NCBI RefSeq assembly: GCF_002157625.1
Contig: NZ_BDMM01000001.1
Location: forward strand, 1-64,000
DNA: 64,000 nt
Origin: Brevundimonas sp. SH203
GTDB lineage: Bacteria > Pseudomonadota > Alphaproteobacteria > Caulobacterales > Caulobacteraceae
Reading direction: 5' to 3'
Positions 54,300 through 63,574 of the stretch are shown piece by piece. Each line of letters starts with the position of its first letter. Position 1 is the first letter of the stretch. Position numbers and translations under genes: made by a program. The notes under the pieces are model-generated. The model searched no databases and was not told the origin of the DNA. It was given only the letters and a program-made list of their open reading frames with translations.

Positions 54300-54932
54300 G
54301 TGACCCGTGGACGTTTCATCACCTTCGAGGGCGGCGAGGGCGCCGGCAAGTCGACCCAGGTCGGGCGGCTGGTCGAGCGGCTGAATCCTGTGCTGGGCGA
54401 CCGGCAGGTGGTCCGCACGCGCGAGCCGGGCGGGTCGAGGGGCGCCGAGGTGATCCGCAATCTGGTGGTGGCCAACGAGGCCGAGCCGTGGTCGGCCATG
54501 ACCGAGACCCTGCTGATGTATGCGGCGCGGTCGGATCATCTGGAGCATACGGTGCGACCGGCCTTGGCGGCGGGTGACTGGGTGGTGTGCGATCGGTTCG
54601 CCGATTCGAGCCGCGCCTATCAGGGGGCGGGCGGCGGCGTGGCCCAGAGCTTCATCGAACAGATCGATGCGGGCGTGGTCGGGGCGGACCAGCCGGATCT
54701 GACCCTGGTGTTCGACCTGCCGGTCGAGGTGGGTCTGGAACGCGCCTTCGGGCGGGGACTGTTCGAGACGCGGTTCGAATCCAAGGGGCTGGCCTTCCAC
54801 CAGCGGCTGCGCGAGGGGTTCCTGAGGATCGTCGAGGCCCATCCCGAACGTTGCGTGCTGATCGATGCGGTCGGATCGCTGGACGAGGTCGAGGCGCGGG
54901 TCTGGCGGGCGGTTCAGGATCGGCTGCTGTGA
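54300..54932 (+). CDS. tmk: Thymidylate kinase
   Basis: A 210-residue enzyme that phosphorylates dTMP to dTDP. Visible motifs are the P-loop FEGGEGAGKST (K17), the DR(Y/F/H) box in VVCDRFADSSRAYQG, and REPGGSRGAE. The GTG at 54300 gives the normal family length and start (VTRGRFITFEGGEG); no ATG lies nearby in frame. Its stop overlaps the holB start (GTGA), the common tmk-holB arrangement. Confidence 0.95.
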   Translation: MTRGRFITFEGGEGAGKSTQVGRLVERLNPVLGDRQVVRTREPGGSRGAEVIRNLVVANEAEPWSAMTETLLMYAARSDHLEHTVRPALAAGDWVVCDRFADSSRAYQGAGGGVAQSFIEQIDAGVVGADQPDLTLVFDLPVEVGLERAFGRGLFETRFESKGLAFHQRLREGFLRIVEAHPERCVLIDAVGSLDEVEARVWRAVQDRLL

Positions 54933-55921
54933 GCGAGGATCATCCGCGCGACCGGTTCGATCTGGTCCCCGATGCGGCGGCCGAGACGGCGTTTCTGGAC
55001 GCCTGGGAGCGGGGGCGGCTGCACCACGCCTGGCTGTTGTGCGGGGTGGAGGGTGTGGGCAAGGCGACCTTCGCCTATCGTGCGGCGCGACGGCTGCTGG
55101 GGGCGGCGGCCGATCCGGGGCGCGGGCTGTTGGGCGCGCGTCGTGACGATCCGGTCAGCCGGCTGATCTCGGCCCAGGCCCATCCCGATCTTCTGGTGCT
55201 GGAACGGCTGGTCGAAGGGGGCAAGACCAAGAAGTCGATCTCGGTCGATCAGTCCCGCGAACTGCCTGAGTTCTTCTCCAAAAGTCCGTCCCAGGCCCAG
55301 CATCGGGTGGCGATCATCGACGCCGCCGATGACCTGAACGTCAACGCCGCCAACGCCTTGCTGAAAGTTCTTGAGGAACCGCCTGAGCGGGGCGTGCTGT
55401 TCCTCGTGACCCATGCGCCGGGGCGGTTGCTGGCCACCATCCGCTCGCGCTGTCGGCGGTTGAGCTTTCCGATCTGGACGCCGGATCGGCTGGAGACGCT
55501 GGTGCGCAACCGGACGGGCGTGGAGCGCGAGGACGCCGAACACGCGGCGGCCATGGCGGGGGGATCGCCGGGCGCGGCCCTGGCGCTGGCGTCGGGGGCG
55601 ACCTTCGAAATGGATCAGCTGGCGCGGCGCTGGGTCGAGGGCGACATCGACCGGGCCGCAGCCCTGGCGGTCGCCGACAAGTTCCGGGGCGCCGAGGGGC
55701 AGGAACGGTTCGAGGTGCTGATGGATCGGCTGATTTCGGCGGTGAAGATGCGCGCGCTGGACGGCGCGCCGGGCGGCGGTCCTCGCTGGGCCGATCTGTG
55801 GGAGCGGTTGCAGCCCCTGCCGGAGCGGACGGCGGGTCTGAACCTGGATCGCGGCGACGTGCTGGCGGGCGCCCTGGCCGACATCCGGCGGGTCCAGGCG
55901 CAGCAGGGGCGGATGGGCTGA
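54929..55921 (+). CDS. holB: DNA polymerase III delta' subunit
   Basis: A 330-residue clamp-loader subunit. AAA+ features are a P-loop-like GVEGVGKATF, IIDAADDLNVNAANALLKVL, EEPPERGVLFLVTHAPGRLL and the SRC motif in IRSRCRRL. The GTG start overlaps the tmk stop and the end overlaps the next gene (TGATG), so the four genes from tmk onwards are translated as one unit. It loads the sliding clamp as part of the polymerase III holoenzyme. Confidence 0.93.
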   Translation: MSEDHPRDRFDLVPDAAAETAFLDAWERGRLHHAWLLCGVEGVGKATFAYRAARRLLGAAADPGRGLLGARRDDPVSRLISAQAHPDLLVLERLVEGGKTKKSISVDQSRELPEFFSKSPSQAQHRVAIIDAADDLNVNAANALLKVLEEPPERGVLFLVTHAPGRLLATIRSRCRRLSFPIWTPDRLETLVRNRTGVEREDAEHAAAMAGGSPGAALALASGATFEMDQLARRWVEGDIDRAAALAVADKFRGAEGQERFEVLMDRLISAVKMRALDGAPGGGPRWADLWERLQPLPERTAGLNLDRGDVLAGALADIRRVQAQQGRMG

Positions 55922-56703
55922 TGCTGATCGACAGCCATGTGAACCTGCACGCGCCGCAGTTCGACGAGGACCGGGACGCGGTGATCGCGCGGGCGCGCGC
56001 GTCCGGGGTCGGACTGATGGTCGAAATCTCGGACAAGCTGACGACCTTCGAGGCGACGCACGGGATCGCCGTGGCCCATGACGACATCTGGTGTACGGTC
56101 GGGGTTCATCCGCACGAGGCGAAGGATGCGGCGGACCTGACGGCCTCTACGCTGATCGAACTGGCGCAGCGGCCGAAGGTGGTCGGGATAGGCGAATGCG
56201 GGCTGGATTTCCACTATGACCTCAGCCCGCGCGAGGTTCAGGCGGTGGTGTTTCGCCAGCATGTCGCGGCGGCGCGGGAAACCGGCCTGCCGCTGGTGAT
56301 CCACACGCGCGAGGCGGACGATGTGATGGCGGAAATCCTGCGCGAGGAATACGCCGCGGGGCCGTTCAAGATGTTGATGCACTGCTACACAAGCGGGGCG
56401 GAACTGGCGAAGATCGCTGCGGAAATGGGGGCGTGGTTCTCGGTGTCGGGCATCGCCACCTTCAAGGCCGCCGAGGATGTGCGGGCCGTGATCCGAGACA
56501 TGCCGGGCGACCGGATCATCGTCGAGACCGACTGCCCCTATCTGGCGCCCATACCGCACCGGGGACGGCGCAACGAGCCGGCCTATATCGGCCATGTGCT
56601 GGACAAGCTGGCCGAAATCCGGGGCTGGAGCGCCGAGGAGGCGGACAGACGCACGACCGAGGCCTTCTTCGGCCTGTTCGACCGGATACCGAGGCCGGCA
56701 TGA
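55921..56703 (+). CDS. tatD: TatD-family metal-dependent hydrolase (DNase)
   Basis: A 260-residue TIM-barrel hydrolase. Metal-binding motifs are DSHVNLH near the N-terminus, GECGLDFHYD, HTREADD, HCYTSG and ETDCPYLAP. The first motif has Asn where many TatD proteins have the second His of HxH, though an extra His follows two residues on. The ATG at 55921 overlaps the holB stop by one base. Position directly after tmk-holB is conserved for this family in many bacteria; the enzymes act as 3'-5' deoxyribonucleases. Confidence 0.92.
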   Translation: MLIDSHVNLHAPQFDEDRDAVIARARASGVGLMVEISDKLTTFEATHGIAVAHDDIWCTVGVHPHEAKDAADLTASTLIELAQRPKVVGIGECGLDFHYDLSPREVQAVVFRQHVAAARETGLPLVIHTREADDVMAEILREEYAAGPFKMLMHCYTSGAELAKIAAEMGAWFSVSGIATFKAAEDVRAVIRDMPGDRIIVETDCPYLAPIPHRGRRNEPAYIGHVLDKLAEIRGWSAEEADRRTTEAFFGLFDRIPRPA

Positions 56704-57494
56704 GTTTCGAGGTCGTCATCCTGGGCAGCGGGTCGTCGGGCGGGGTGCCGCGCGGCGACGGCGACTGGGGCGCCTGCGATCCGACCGAGCCGAAGAACCG
56801 CCGCACCCGCTGTTCGATGCTGGCGAAGAAGGCCGGGCCGGATGGCGTGACCAGCATCCTGATCGACACCTCGCCGGACCTGCGCGAACAGATGCTGGCC
56901 AGCGGGACCAGACATGTGGACGCCATACTCTATACCCACGACCACGCTGACCAGACCCACGGGATCGACGATCTGCGGACCTTCGCCGCGCGCGCGCGAA
57001 AGCGGATTCCGGCCTGGATGGACGAGGCGACGCGGACATCGCTGACGCATCGGTTCGACTATATCTTCGAGACCAAGCTGGGCTATCCGCCGCTGCTTGA
57101 GGCGCGAACCATTCCGCCGCATGGGGTGGAGTGGTCGGTAGAAGGGGCGGGCGGGGCGATCCCCGTCAAAACCTTCGATCAGGCGCACGGACCGATCCGC
57201 TCCGTTGGATACCGGCTGGGCGACATGGCCTATTCCAGCGACGTGTCGGACCTGGACGAGGCGGCGCTGAAGGCGGTGGCGGGCTGTCAGGTCTGGGTCG
57301 TGGACGCCCTGCGCTATGCGCCGCATCCGACCCACGCCCACCTGGACCGCGCGCTGGAATGGATCGCCGCCGCCGATGTGGAGCGGGCCGTGCTGACGAA
57401 CCTGCATATCGACATGGATTACAAGGCGTTGTCGGCGCTTGTTCCGGCGAATGTCGAAGTCGGGTTCGACGGCTGGAGCGGGATGATTGGCTAA
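56700..57494 (+). CDS. MBL-fold metallo-hydrolase (PhnP-like)
   Basis: A 264-residue metallo-beta-lactamase-fold protein. Motifs are LGSGSSGGVPRGDGDWGACD (typical of the PhnP group), RTRCSML, the metal site THDHADQTHG, then SSDVSDLD and DALRYAPHPTHAHLDRAL. PhnP enzymes hydrolyse cyclic phosphates; here, without phn genes nearby, the substrate is open. The ATG overlaps the TatD gene stop (ATGA), and it is the last gene of the tmk operon. Confidence 0.9.
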   Translation: MSFEVVILGSGSSGGVPRGDGDWGACDPTEPKNRRTRCSMLAKKAGPDGVTSILIDTSPDLREQMLASGTRHVDAILYTHDHADQTHGIDDLRTFAARARKRIPAWMDEATRTSLTHRFDYIFETKLGYPPLLEARTIPPHGVEWSVEGAGGAIPVKTFDQAHGPIRSVGYRLGDMAYSSDVSDLDEAALKAVAGCQVWVVDALRYAPHPTHAHLDRALEWIAAADVERAVLTNLHIDMDYKALSALVPANVEVGFDGWSGMIG

Positions 57495-57503
57495 CGGCTT
57501 GCT

Positions 57504-57550
57504 CCCACCCCCGTCATCCTCGGGTCAAGCCCGAGGATGACGGGGGTGGG
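57504..57550. repeat. Perfect 21-bp palindromic element (GTCATCCTCGGG type)
   Basis: Perfect 21-base arms (57504-57524 and 57530-57550, core CCCCGTCATCCTCGGG) flank a five-base loop. It sits exactly between convergent genes ending at 57494 and 57561, with no T tract. It is the same repeat family as 5100-5207 and probably acts as a transcript-end hairpin for both genes. Confidence 0.88.
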
Positions 57551-57560
57551 TAGATCGGGC

Positions 57561-59660
57561 TCAGTCGCTTCCCGCCTTGTGGCCCTTCCAGTCGAACAGT
57601 TCTTCCAAAACCTGCACCGCCTGGCCGCGTTCGGAGGTCAGGTCGGGGTCGCGGTTCAGGATCAGGCGGGCATCGTCGGCGGCGGCCAGCATCAGGCTGC
57701 GGTGCCTGATCGGGTCGGCGAAGCGGTAGGCAGGGAAGCCGCTCTGTTTCAGGCCCAGCGGATCGCCGCCGCCGCGCAGGCGGAAATCCTCTTCCGCGAT
57801 GACGAAGCCGTCTTCGGTGCGGCGCAGGGTTTCCAGCCGTTCCTTGGCCGTTTCCCCGAGGGCGCCGTCCTGACCGCCGTACAGCAGGATGCAGGAACTG
57901 GCCTTCGATCCACGACCGACACGGCCCCGCAGTTGGTGCAACTGGGCCAGGCCGAAACGGTCGGCGTGTTCGATGACCATGATGGAGGCGTTGGGCACAT
58001 CGACCCCGACCTCGACGACCGTGGTGGCCACCAGGACCGGCAGGCGGCCGTCGGCGAAGTCGGCCATGACGGCCTCACGCTCGGCGCCGGGCATCTGGCC
58101 ATGGGCGAGCCCGATCTCGACGCCCAGCAGACGGCGCAGGTCGTCGGCGCGGTCGACGGCGGCGGCCAGATCGATGGCCTCGGATTCCTCGACCAGAGGA
58201 CAGATCCAATAGGCCTGGGCGCCGCTCTCGACGGCGGTCTTCAGCCGGGCGGCGACCTCGCCTATGCGGGCCAAGGGCAGGACGGCGGTGGTGACGGGCG
58301 TGCGGCCGGGCGGTTTCTCCATCAGACGGCTGACCTCCAGCTCGCCGTACTGGGTCAGCTCCAGCGTGCGGGGGATGGGGGTGGCCGACATGGTCAGCAG
58401 GTGGACGGCGCCCAGACGCGGGTCGCCCTTGGCCTGAAGCCGCTGGCGCTCATTGACGCCGAAACGGTGCTGCTCGTCGATGACGGCCAGGGCCAGCCGG
58501 TCGAAGCGGACGGCGTCCTGGAACAGGGCGTGGGTGCCGATGGCGACCTGGGCTTGGCCCGAAGCGAGGGCGGCCAGTTTCTCGCGCCGCTGGCCGTTGG
58601 TGTCGCGGCCGGTCAGCAGGATGGAGGCCACGCCTGCGGTCTCCAGAAGCGGGCCGAGCTTTTCGTAATGCTGACGGGCCAGGATTTCGGTCGGGGCCAT
58701 CAAGGCGGACTGGAAACCGCTGGCCGCCGCGTCGGCCAGGGCGAGGGCCGCGACGGCGGTCTTGCCCGACCCGACATCGCCCTGCAGCAGGCGCCCCATC
58801 TGTTTGCCGTCGGCCAGATCGCGACGGACTTCGGCGACGGCCTGGGCCTGGGCGTCGGTCAGTTGGAAAGGCAGGGCCTGAAGCAGACGGTCGGATGCCG
58901 GGCCGGGGGCGATGACCGGCGCGGGCTTGATCTCGCGCGCACGGCGACGGCGGGCGAGCGCCAGTTGGTGCGCCAGGAACTCGTCATAGGCCAGCCGCTG
59001 TCGGGCGGGCGCATCGGGCGATAGATCGGGCTCGCCGGCGGGGGCGTGAAGCGCATCCAGCGCGGCGCGCCAGGACAGCCAGCCCTGTTTCTTCAGCCAG
59101 GCGGCGTCCTGCCATTCGGCCAGATCGGGGGCGGCGGGCAGGGCGGCCTGGACCAGCTTTCGCAGCTGGCGCGACGTCAGGCCCTGCGTCGCCGGATAGA
59201 CGGGCTCGGAGGCGGGGATGTCAGCCGCCTTGTCCACCGTGACGATGTCCGGGTGAACGATCTGGACCTCGCCATTGAAGCGTTCGACCTTGCCCGAGAC
59301 CAGCCGCGTCTCGCCGCGCGGCAGCAGCCGGTCGATATGCTGGGCCGAGCCGCCGAACCAGACCAGATGGACGAAACCGGTGGGATCGGTCGCCCGCACC
59401 TTCAGCGGGGCGCCGGGGCGGCTGGCGACGAACAGTCGGTCGATGGCGACTTCGAATATGCCGACCTCGCCGTCTACGGCGTCGGCGGCCTGCATCGGAC
59501 GGCGGACGATTACGCCCGACGGCGACAGGAAGACCAGATCGCGCACTAGCGGACCGGCGACCTTCTGCACCAGCGGCAGAGCACGCGGACCCACGCCCTT
59601 CAGGGTCGAAACCTCGGCGAACAGGGGAAAGAGACTCGGCGGGCGCATCGCCGTGAACAT
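57561..59660 (-). CDS. recG: ATP-dependent DNA helicase RecG
   Basis: A 699-residue helicase that remodels stalled forks and branched DNA. It has an N-terminal OB-type wedge domain (around VWFGGSAQHIDRLLPRGETR), then two helicase lobes with GDVGSGKTAVAA (Walker A), AVIDEQHRFGV (Walker B), TMSATPIPRTL, and in lobe two ATTVVEVGVDVPNAS and LRGRVGRGSKAS. Start is the ATG at 59660, or the one at 59648. The next gene, sdhE, diverges; recG next to sdhE-mfd is a familiar alphaproteobacterial order. Confidence 0.97.
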   Translation of the reverse strand: MFTAMRPPSLFPLFAEVSTLKGVGPRALPLVQKVAGPLVRDLVFLSPSGVIVRRPMQAADAVDGEVGIFEVAIDRLFVASRPGAPLKVRATDPTGFVHLVWFGGSAQHIDRLLPRGETRLVSGKVERFNGEVQIVHPDIVTVDKAADIPASEPVYPATQGLTSRQLRKLVQAALPAAPDLAEWQDAAWLKKQGWLSWRAALDALHAPAGEPDLSPDAPARQRLAYDEFLAHQLALARRRRAREIKPAPVIAPGPASDRLLQALPFQLTDAQAQAVAEVRRDLADGKQMGRLLQGDVGSGKTAVAALALADAAASGFQSALMAPTEILARQHYEKLGPLLETAGVASILLTGRDTNGQRREKLAALASGQAQVAIGTHALFQDAVRFDRLALAVIDEQHRFGVNERQRLQAKGDPRLGAVHLLTMSATPIPRTLELTQYGELEVSRLMEKPPGRTPVTTAVLPLARIGEVAARLKTAVESGAQAYWICPLVEESEAIDLAAAVDRADDLRRLLGVEIGLAHGQMPGAEREAVMADFADGRLPVLVATTVVEVGVDVPNASIMVIEHADRFGLAQLHQLRGRVGRGSKASSCILLYGGQDGALGETAKERLETLRRTEDGFVIAEEDFRLRGGGDPLGLKQSGFPAYRFADPIRHRSLMLAAADDARLILNRDPDLTSERGQAVQVLEELFDWKGHKAGSD

Positions 59661-59794
59661 AGCGTGACCATGATGGGTGGCGAAACAGGGCGAGGAACGC
59701 TATCTGCGCTTCTTCCATTCCTGGTGCGCTAACGCTCGCCGCGCGGCGGTTCGCTGTCTGAGCGCATCGGCATATTCAACGGGCAAGGATTCTT

Positions 59795-60121
59795 GTGGCC
59801 GAAATCGACGCGCGCCCCGAAGGCGAAATGACCCAGGAACGCCGGCAACGGCTGGGCCGCATCCAGTTCCGGTCCTGGCGGCGGGGATTCCGCGAGGCGG
59901 ACATGGCTCTGGGGCCGTTCTCGGATCAGGTGGCGCCGACCCTCAGCGACGCTGAGTTGGACGAGTATGAGCGGCTGATCGCGGAGGAAGACCAGTGGCT
60001 CTATGGTTGGATCATCGAACGTGAGCCGACGCCGCCGGAGTTCGAAACCACGGTGATGGCCAAGGTGCGGGCCTTCATGCGCGCCCATGTCGCGGCCGAA
60101 GTCAGCAAGGGTATCGGTTGA
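59795..60121 (+). CDS. sdhE: Succinate dehydrogenase flavinylation factor SdhE
   Basis: A 108-residue helical protein of the SdhE/DUF339 family, which helps attach FAD covalently to SdhA. The family motif RGxxE is present as RGFRE (residues 30-34), followed by DAELDEYERLIAEEDQWLYGW. The GTG at 59795 has AAGGA five bases upstream; an ATG at 59828 would remove 11 less conserved residues. It is slightly longer than the E. coli protein (88 residues), owing to both ends. The stop overlaps the mfd start (TGATG). Confidence 0.9.
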   Translation: MAEIDARPEGEMTQERRQRLGRIQFRSWRRGFREADMALGPFSDQVAPTLSDAELDEYERLIAEEDQWLYGWIIEREPTPPEFETTVMAKVRAFMRAHVAAEVSKGIG

Positions 60122-63100
60122 TGGATCAGCGGGTGATGCGGATCGACGCCGATCTGGGCGGGGCGCCGGAGGGGCTGGACGCCCTGATTACGGCCGAACG
60201 GTTGAAGGCGGCGGGCGGTGTCGCCCTGTTCGTCGCGCGGGATTATCAGCGGTCCGGCGCCTTCGTTCAGGCGTTTCAGTTCTTCTCGCAAGATATTGAA
60301 GTGCTGGAATATCCGGCATGGGACTGCCTGCCCTATGACCGGCTAAGCCCGACGGCGGGCATCGCGGCCCAGCGGATGGCGACCCTGACGCGGCTGGCCC
60401 GGCGCAAGCCCGGAGATGCGCCTGTGCTGGTTGTCACCACCATTTCGGCGGCCATGCAGCGGACGCCGCCCCGGTCCGTGACCTTGCAGGCGGGGTTCGA
60501 AACCAAGGTCGGACGCGACCTCGATATTCAGGCGCTGGAGCGGTATTTCGCCGCCAACGGCTATGTCCGCGCCTCGACGGTTTCGGAACGCGGCGAGTTC
60601 GCGGTGCGCGGCGGGGTGGTGGACGTCTATCCGCCGGGCTTCGCCGAGCCGGTGCGGCTGGACATGTTCGGCTCCGAGCTGGAATCGATCCGCACCTTCG
60701 ATCCCGAAACCCAGCGTTCGACGGGGCAGATGAAGGCGGTTTCGCTGGCGCCGGTGTCGGAAGCCCTGCTGGACGCCGAGGCCATTTCGCGGTTCCGCAC
60801 CGGCTATCTGAACCTGTTCGGGGCGCCGGGCGACGATCCCCTGTATGCGACGATCAGCGAGGGCGCGCGGCGTCAAGGCATGGAGCAGTGGCTGCCGCTG
60901 TTCTACGAGACGCTGGACACCCTGTTCGACTATCTGCCGGATCAGGCGCAGGTCTTCCTGGACAATCAGGTCGAAACGGCGCGCGGCGAGCGGTGGGACC
61001 TGGTCGCCGACGCCTATGAGGCGCGGGCAGAGGCGGCGCGGGCGAAGGGCGGGGCGGTGGCCAATCGGGCCTTGCCGCCGAAACAACTCTATATGGATGC
61101 GGGCGACTGGAACCAGGCGCTGGCGGGCCGAGCCGTGCGGCGGTTCACGCCCTTCTCGAACGGCGGAGAGGACGCTGGCGGGCGGCTGGGGCGGACGTTC
61201 GCCGCCGAGCGCGCGCAGGACAGCGTCAATCTGTTCCAGGCCGTCGCCGATCACGCCCAGGCGCTGAAGGCGGACGGGCGGCGCGTTCTGTTCGCCAGCT
61301 GGACCGAAGGCTCGTCCGAGCGGCTGGCGACCATGTTGGCCGATCACGGTCTGGATCACATCGTCGCCGTGCGTGAATGGGCCGATGTTCAGACCGCGCC
61401 GAAGGATTTGTATCTGCGCGGGGTTCTGCCGGTCGAGCATGGTTTCGTCACCGACGATGTGGCGGTGATCTCCGAGACCGACATCCTGGGCGACCGGCTG
61501 GCGCGGCCGCGCAAGAAACGCCGCGCCTCGAACTTCCTGGCCGAGGCCTCGGCCCTGACGACCGGCGATCTGGTGGTCCATCTGGATCACGGCATCGGCC
61601 GCTACGAGGGCTTGAAGACGCTGGATATCCAGCAGGCGCCCCACGACTGTCTGGAGCTGATGTACGCCGGGGAGAGCAAACTCTATCTCCCGGTCGAGAA
61701 CATCGACCTTCTGACCCGCTACGGCTCGGATTCCGAAGGGGCGCAGCTGGATCGGCTGGGCGGGGCGGGGTGGCAGGCGCGCAAGGCCAAGGCCAAGGAG
61801 CGGCTGCGCGCCATGGCCGAGGGGCTGATCGCCCTGGCCGCCAAGCGGGCGCTGCGCGAGACGGAGGCCGTGACTCCGCCGCCGGGCCTGTTCGCCGAAT
61901 TCTGCGCGCGCTTCCCCTATGAGGAGACGGACGATCAGCTGAACGCCATCGGCGACGTGCTGGAGGATCTGGGCAAGGGCGTGCCGATGGATCGCCTGAT
62001 CTGCGGCGATGTCGGTTTCGGCAAGACCGAGGTGGCGCTGCGGGCCGCCTTCGTCGTGGCCATGACCGGGCAGCAGGTGGCGGTGGTGGCCCCGACGACC
62101 CTGTTGGCGCGCCAGCACTACAAGACATTCACCGAACGATTCGCGGGCTGGCCGGTCAAGGTGCGCCAGCTGTCGCGGATGGTGACGGGCAAGGAGGCGA
62201 CGGAGACGCGCGCCGGTCTGAAGGACGGCTCTGTCGAGATCGTGGTCGGCACCCATGCGGTTCTGGCCGAACAGGTCGGCTTCCGCGATCTGGGCCTGGT
62301 GATCGTGGACGAGGAGCAGCATTTCGGCGTCAAGCACAAGGAGAAGCTGAAGACGCTGCGGGCCGACGTGCATCTGCTGACTCTGACCGCCACGCCGATC
62401 CCGCGCACCCTGCAGATGGCCCTGACCGGCATTCGCGAAATGTCGATCATCGCCACGCCGCCGGTCGACCGTCTGGCGGTGCGGACCTATGTGACGCCGT
62501 GGGACCCGGTGCTGGTGCGCGAGGCCTTGCTGCGCGAGAAATATCGCGGGGGGCAGGCCTACTATGTCGCGCCGCGCCTGAAGGACCTGCCGGACATCGA
62601 GAAGTTCCTGCGCGAGCAGGTCCCGGAGGTGAAGTTCGTCGTCGGCCACGGCCAGATGAGCGCGACCCAGCTGGAGGAGGTGATGAGCGCCTTCTACGAC
62701 GGGGAATACGATGTGCTGGTCTCGACCACCATCGTCGAGAGCGGGTTGGATATTCCGACGGCAAACACGCTGGTCGTCCACCGCGCCGACATGTTCGGCC
62801 TGGCGCAACTCTACCAGATCCGGGGGCGCGTTGGCCGGTCCAAGGCGCGGGCCTTCGCCTATCTGACCTCCGATCCGATCAAGCCGATGACCCTGTCGGC
62901 CGAGCGGCGCCTGCAGGTTCTGCAGTCGCTGGACAATCTGGGGGCCGGTTTCCAGCTGGCCAGCCACGACCTGGATCAGCGGGGCGGCGGCAATCTGCTG
63001 GGCGACGAACAGTCTGGCCACATCCGCGAGGTGGGCGTCGAACTGTATCAGCAGATGCTGGAGGACGCGGTCGCCGAGCTGAAGGAGAAGGGCGAGGGCG

Positions 63101-63567
63101 TGGCGGTGGATCGCGGCTGGTCGCCGTCGATCAATGTCGGCGCTTCGGTCCTAATTCCAGAGGATTACGTGCCAGACCTGAACGTGCGTCTGAGCCTTTA
63201 TCGCCGTCTGTCCGACGCCGAGCAGAGCGAGGATCGCGAAGCCCTGGCCGCCGAGTTGATCGACCGTTTCGGGCCGCTGCCGGACGAGGCGCAGCAGCTG
63301 CTGAAGATCGTCGGCATCAAGTCGAACTGCCGCCGCGCCTGTATCGAGAAGATCGACATCGGGCCGCGCGGGGCGGTGCTGACGCTGCGGGACAACAGCT
63401 TCCCCAATCCGGTCGGGTTGGTGGGGCTGATCCAGAAGAACCACGCCTTCTGGAAGATCAGGCCGGATCAGAAGATCGTGGTGTCGGGCGACTGGCCGAC
63501 GGCCGAGGATCGGCTGAAGGTGGCCGAACGGATCACCGCCGATCTGGCGCGGGTGGCGGGGGCGTAA
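60121..63567 (+). CDS. mfd: Transcription-repair coupling factor Mfd
   Basis: An 1148-residue DNA translocase that removes RNA polymerase stalled at lesions and recruits UvrA. In order it has a UvrB-like N-terminal module (LPYDRLSPTAGIAAQRMATL), an RNA-polymerase-interacting domain (HLDHGIGRYEGLKTLDI), a RecG-like translocase with K635 in GDVGFGKTEVAL and the D730-E-E-Q box, LRGRVGRSK-type lobe-two motifs (YQIRGRVGRSKARAFAYL), and a C-terminal regulatory domain. The ATG at 60121 overlaps the sdhE stop by one base. Full length, no defects. Confidence 0.97.
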   Translation: MDQRVMRIDADLGGAPEGLDALITAERLKAAGGVALFVARDYQRSGAFVQAFQFFSQDIEVLEYPAWDCLPYDRLSPTAGIAAQRMATLTRLARRKPGDAPVLVVTTISAAMQRTPPRSVTLQAGFETKVGRDLDIQALERYFAANGYVRASTVSERGEFAVRGGVVDVYPPGFAEPVRLDMFGSELESIRTFDPETQRSTGQMKAVSLAPVSEALLDAEAISRFRTGYLNLFGAPGDDPLYATISEGARRQGMEQWLPLFYETLDTLFDYLPDQAQVFLDNQVETARGERWDLVADAYEARAEAARAKGGAVANRALPPKQLYMDAGDWNQALAGRAVRRFTPFSNGGEDAGGRLGRTFAAERAQDSVNLFQAVADHAQALKADGRRVLFASWTEGSSERLATMLADHGLDHIVAVREWADVQTAPKDLYLRGVLPVEHGFVTDDVAVISETDILGDRLARPRKKRRASNFLAEASALTTGDLVVHLDHGIGRYEGLKTLDIQQAPHDCLELMYAGESKLYLPVENIDLLTRYGSDSEGAQLDRLGGAGWQARKAKAKERLRAMAEGLIALAAKRALRETEAVTPPPGLFAEFCARFPYEETDDQLNAIGDVLEDLGKGVPMDRLICGDVGFGKTEVALRAAFVVAMTGQQVAVVAPTTLLARQHYKTFTERFAGWPVKVRQLSRMVTGKEATETRAGLKDGSVEIVVGTHAVLAEQVGFRDLGLVIVDEEQHFGVKHKEKLKTLRADVHLLTLTATPIPRTLQMALTGIREMSIIATPPVDRLAVRTYVTPWDPVLVREALLREKYRGGQAYYVAPRLKDLPDIEKFLREQVPEVKFVVGHGQMSATQLEEVMSAFYDGEYDVLVSTTIVESGLDIPTANTLVVHRADMFGLAQLYQIRGRVGRSKARAFAYLTSDPIKPMTLSAERRLQVLQSLDNLGAGFQLASHDLDQRGGGNLLGDEQSGHIREVGVELYQQMLEDAVAELKEKGEGVAVDRGWSPSINVGASVLIPEDYVPDLNVRLSLYRRLSDAEQSEDREALAAELIDRFGPLPDEAQQLLKIVGIKSNCRRACIEKIDIGPRGAVLTLRDNSFPNPVGLVGLIQKNHAFWKIRPDQKIVVSGDWPTAEDRLKVAERITADLARVAGA

Positions 63568-63574
63568 AGCCTCC

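Noticed and set aside
60343..63021. 892-codon open frame antisense to mfd
   Set aside because: mfd is complete and strongly conserved in this stretch; the antisense frame has no motifs and typical shadow composition.
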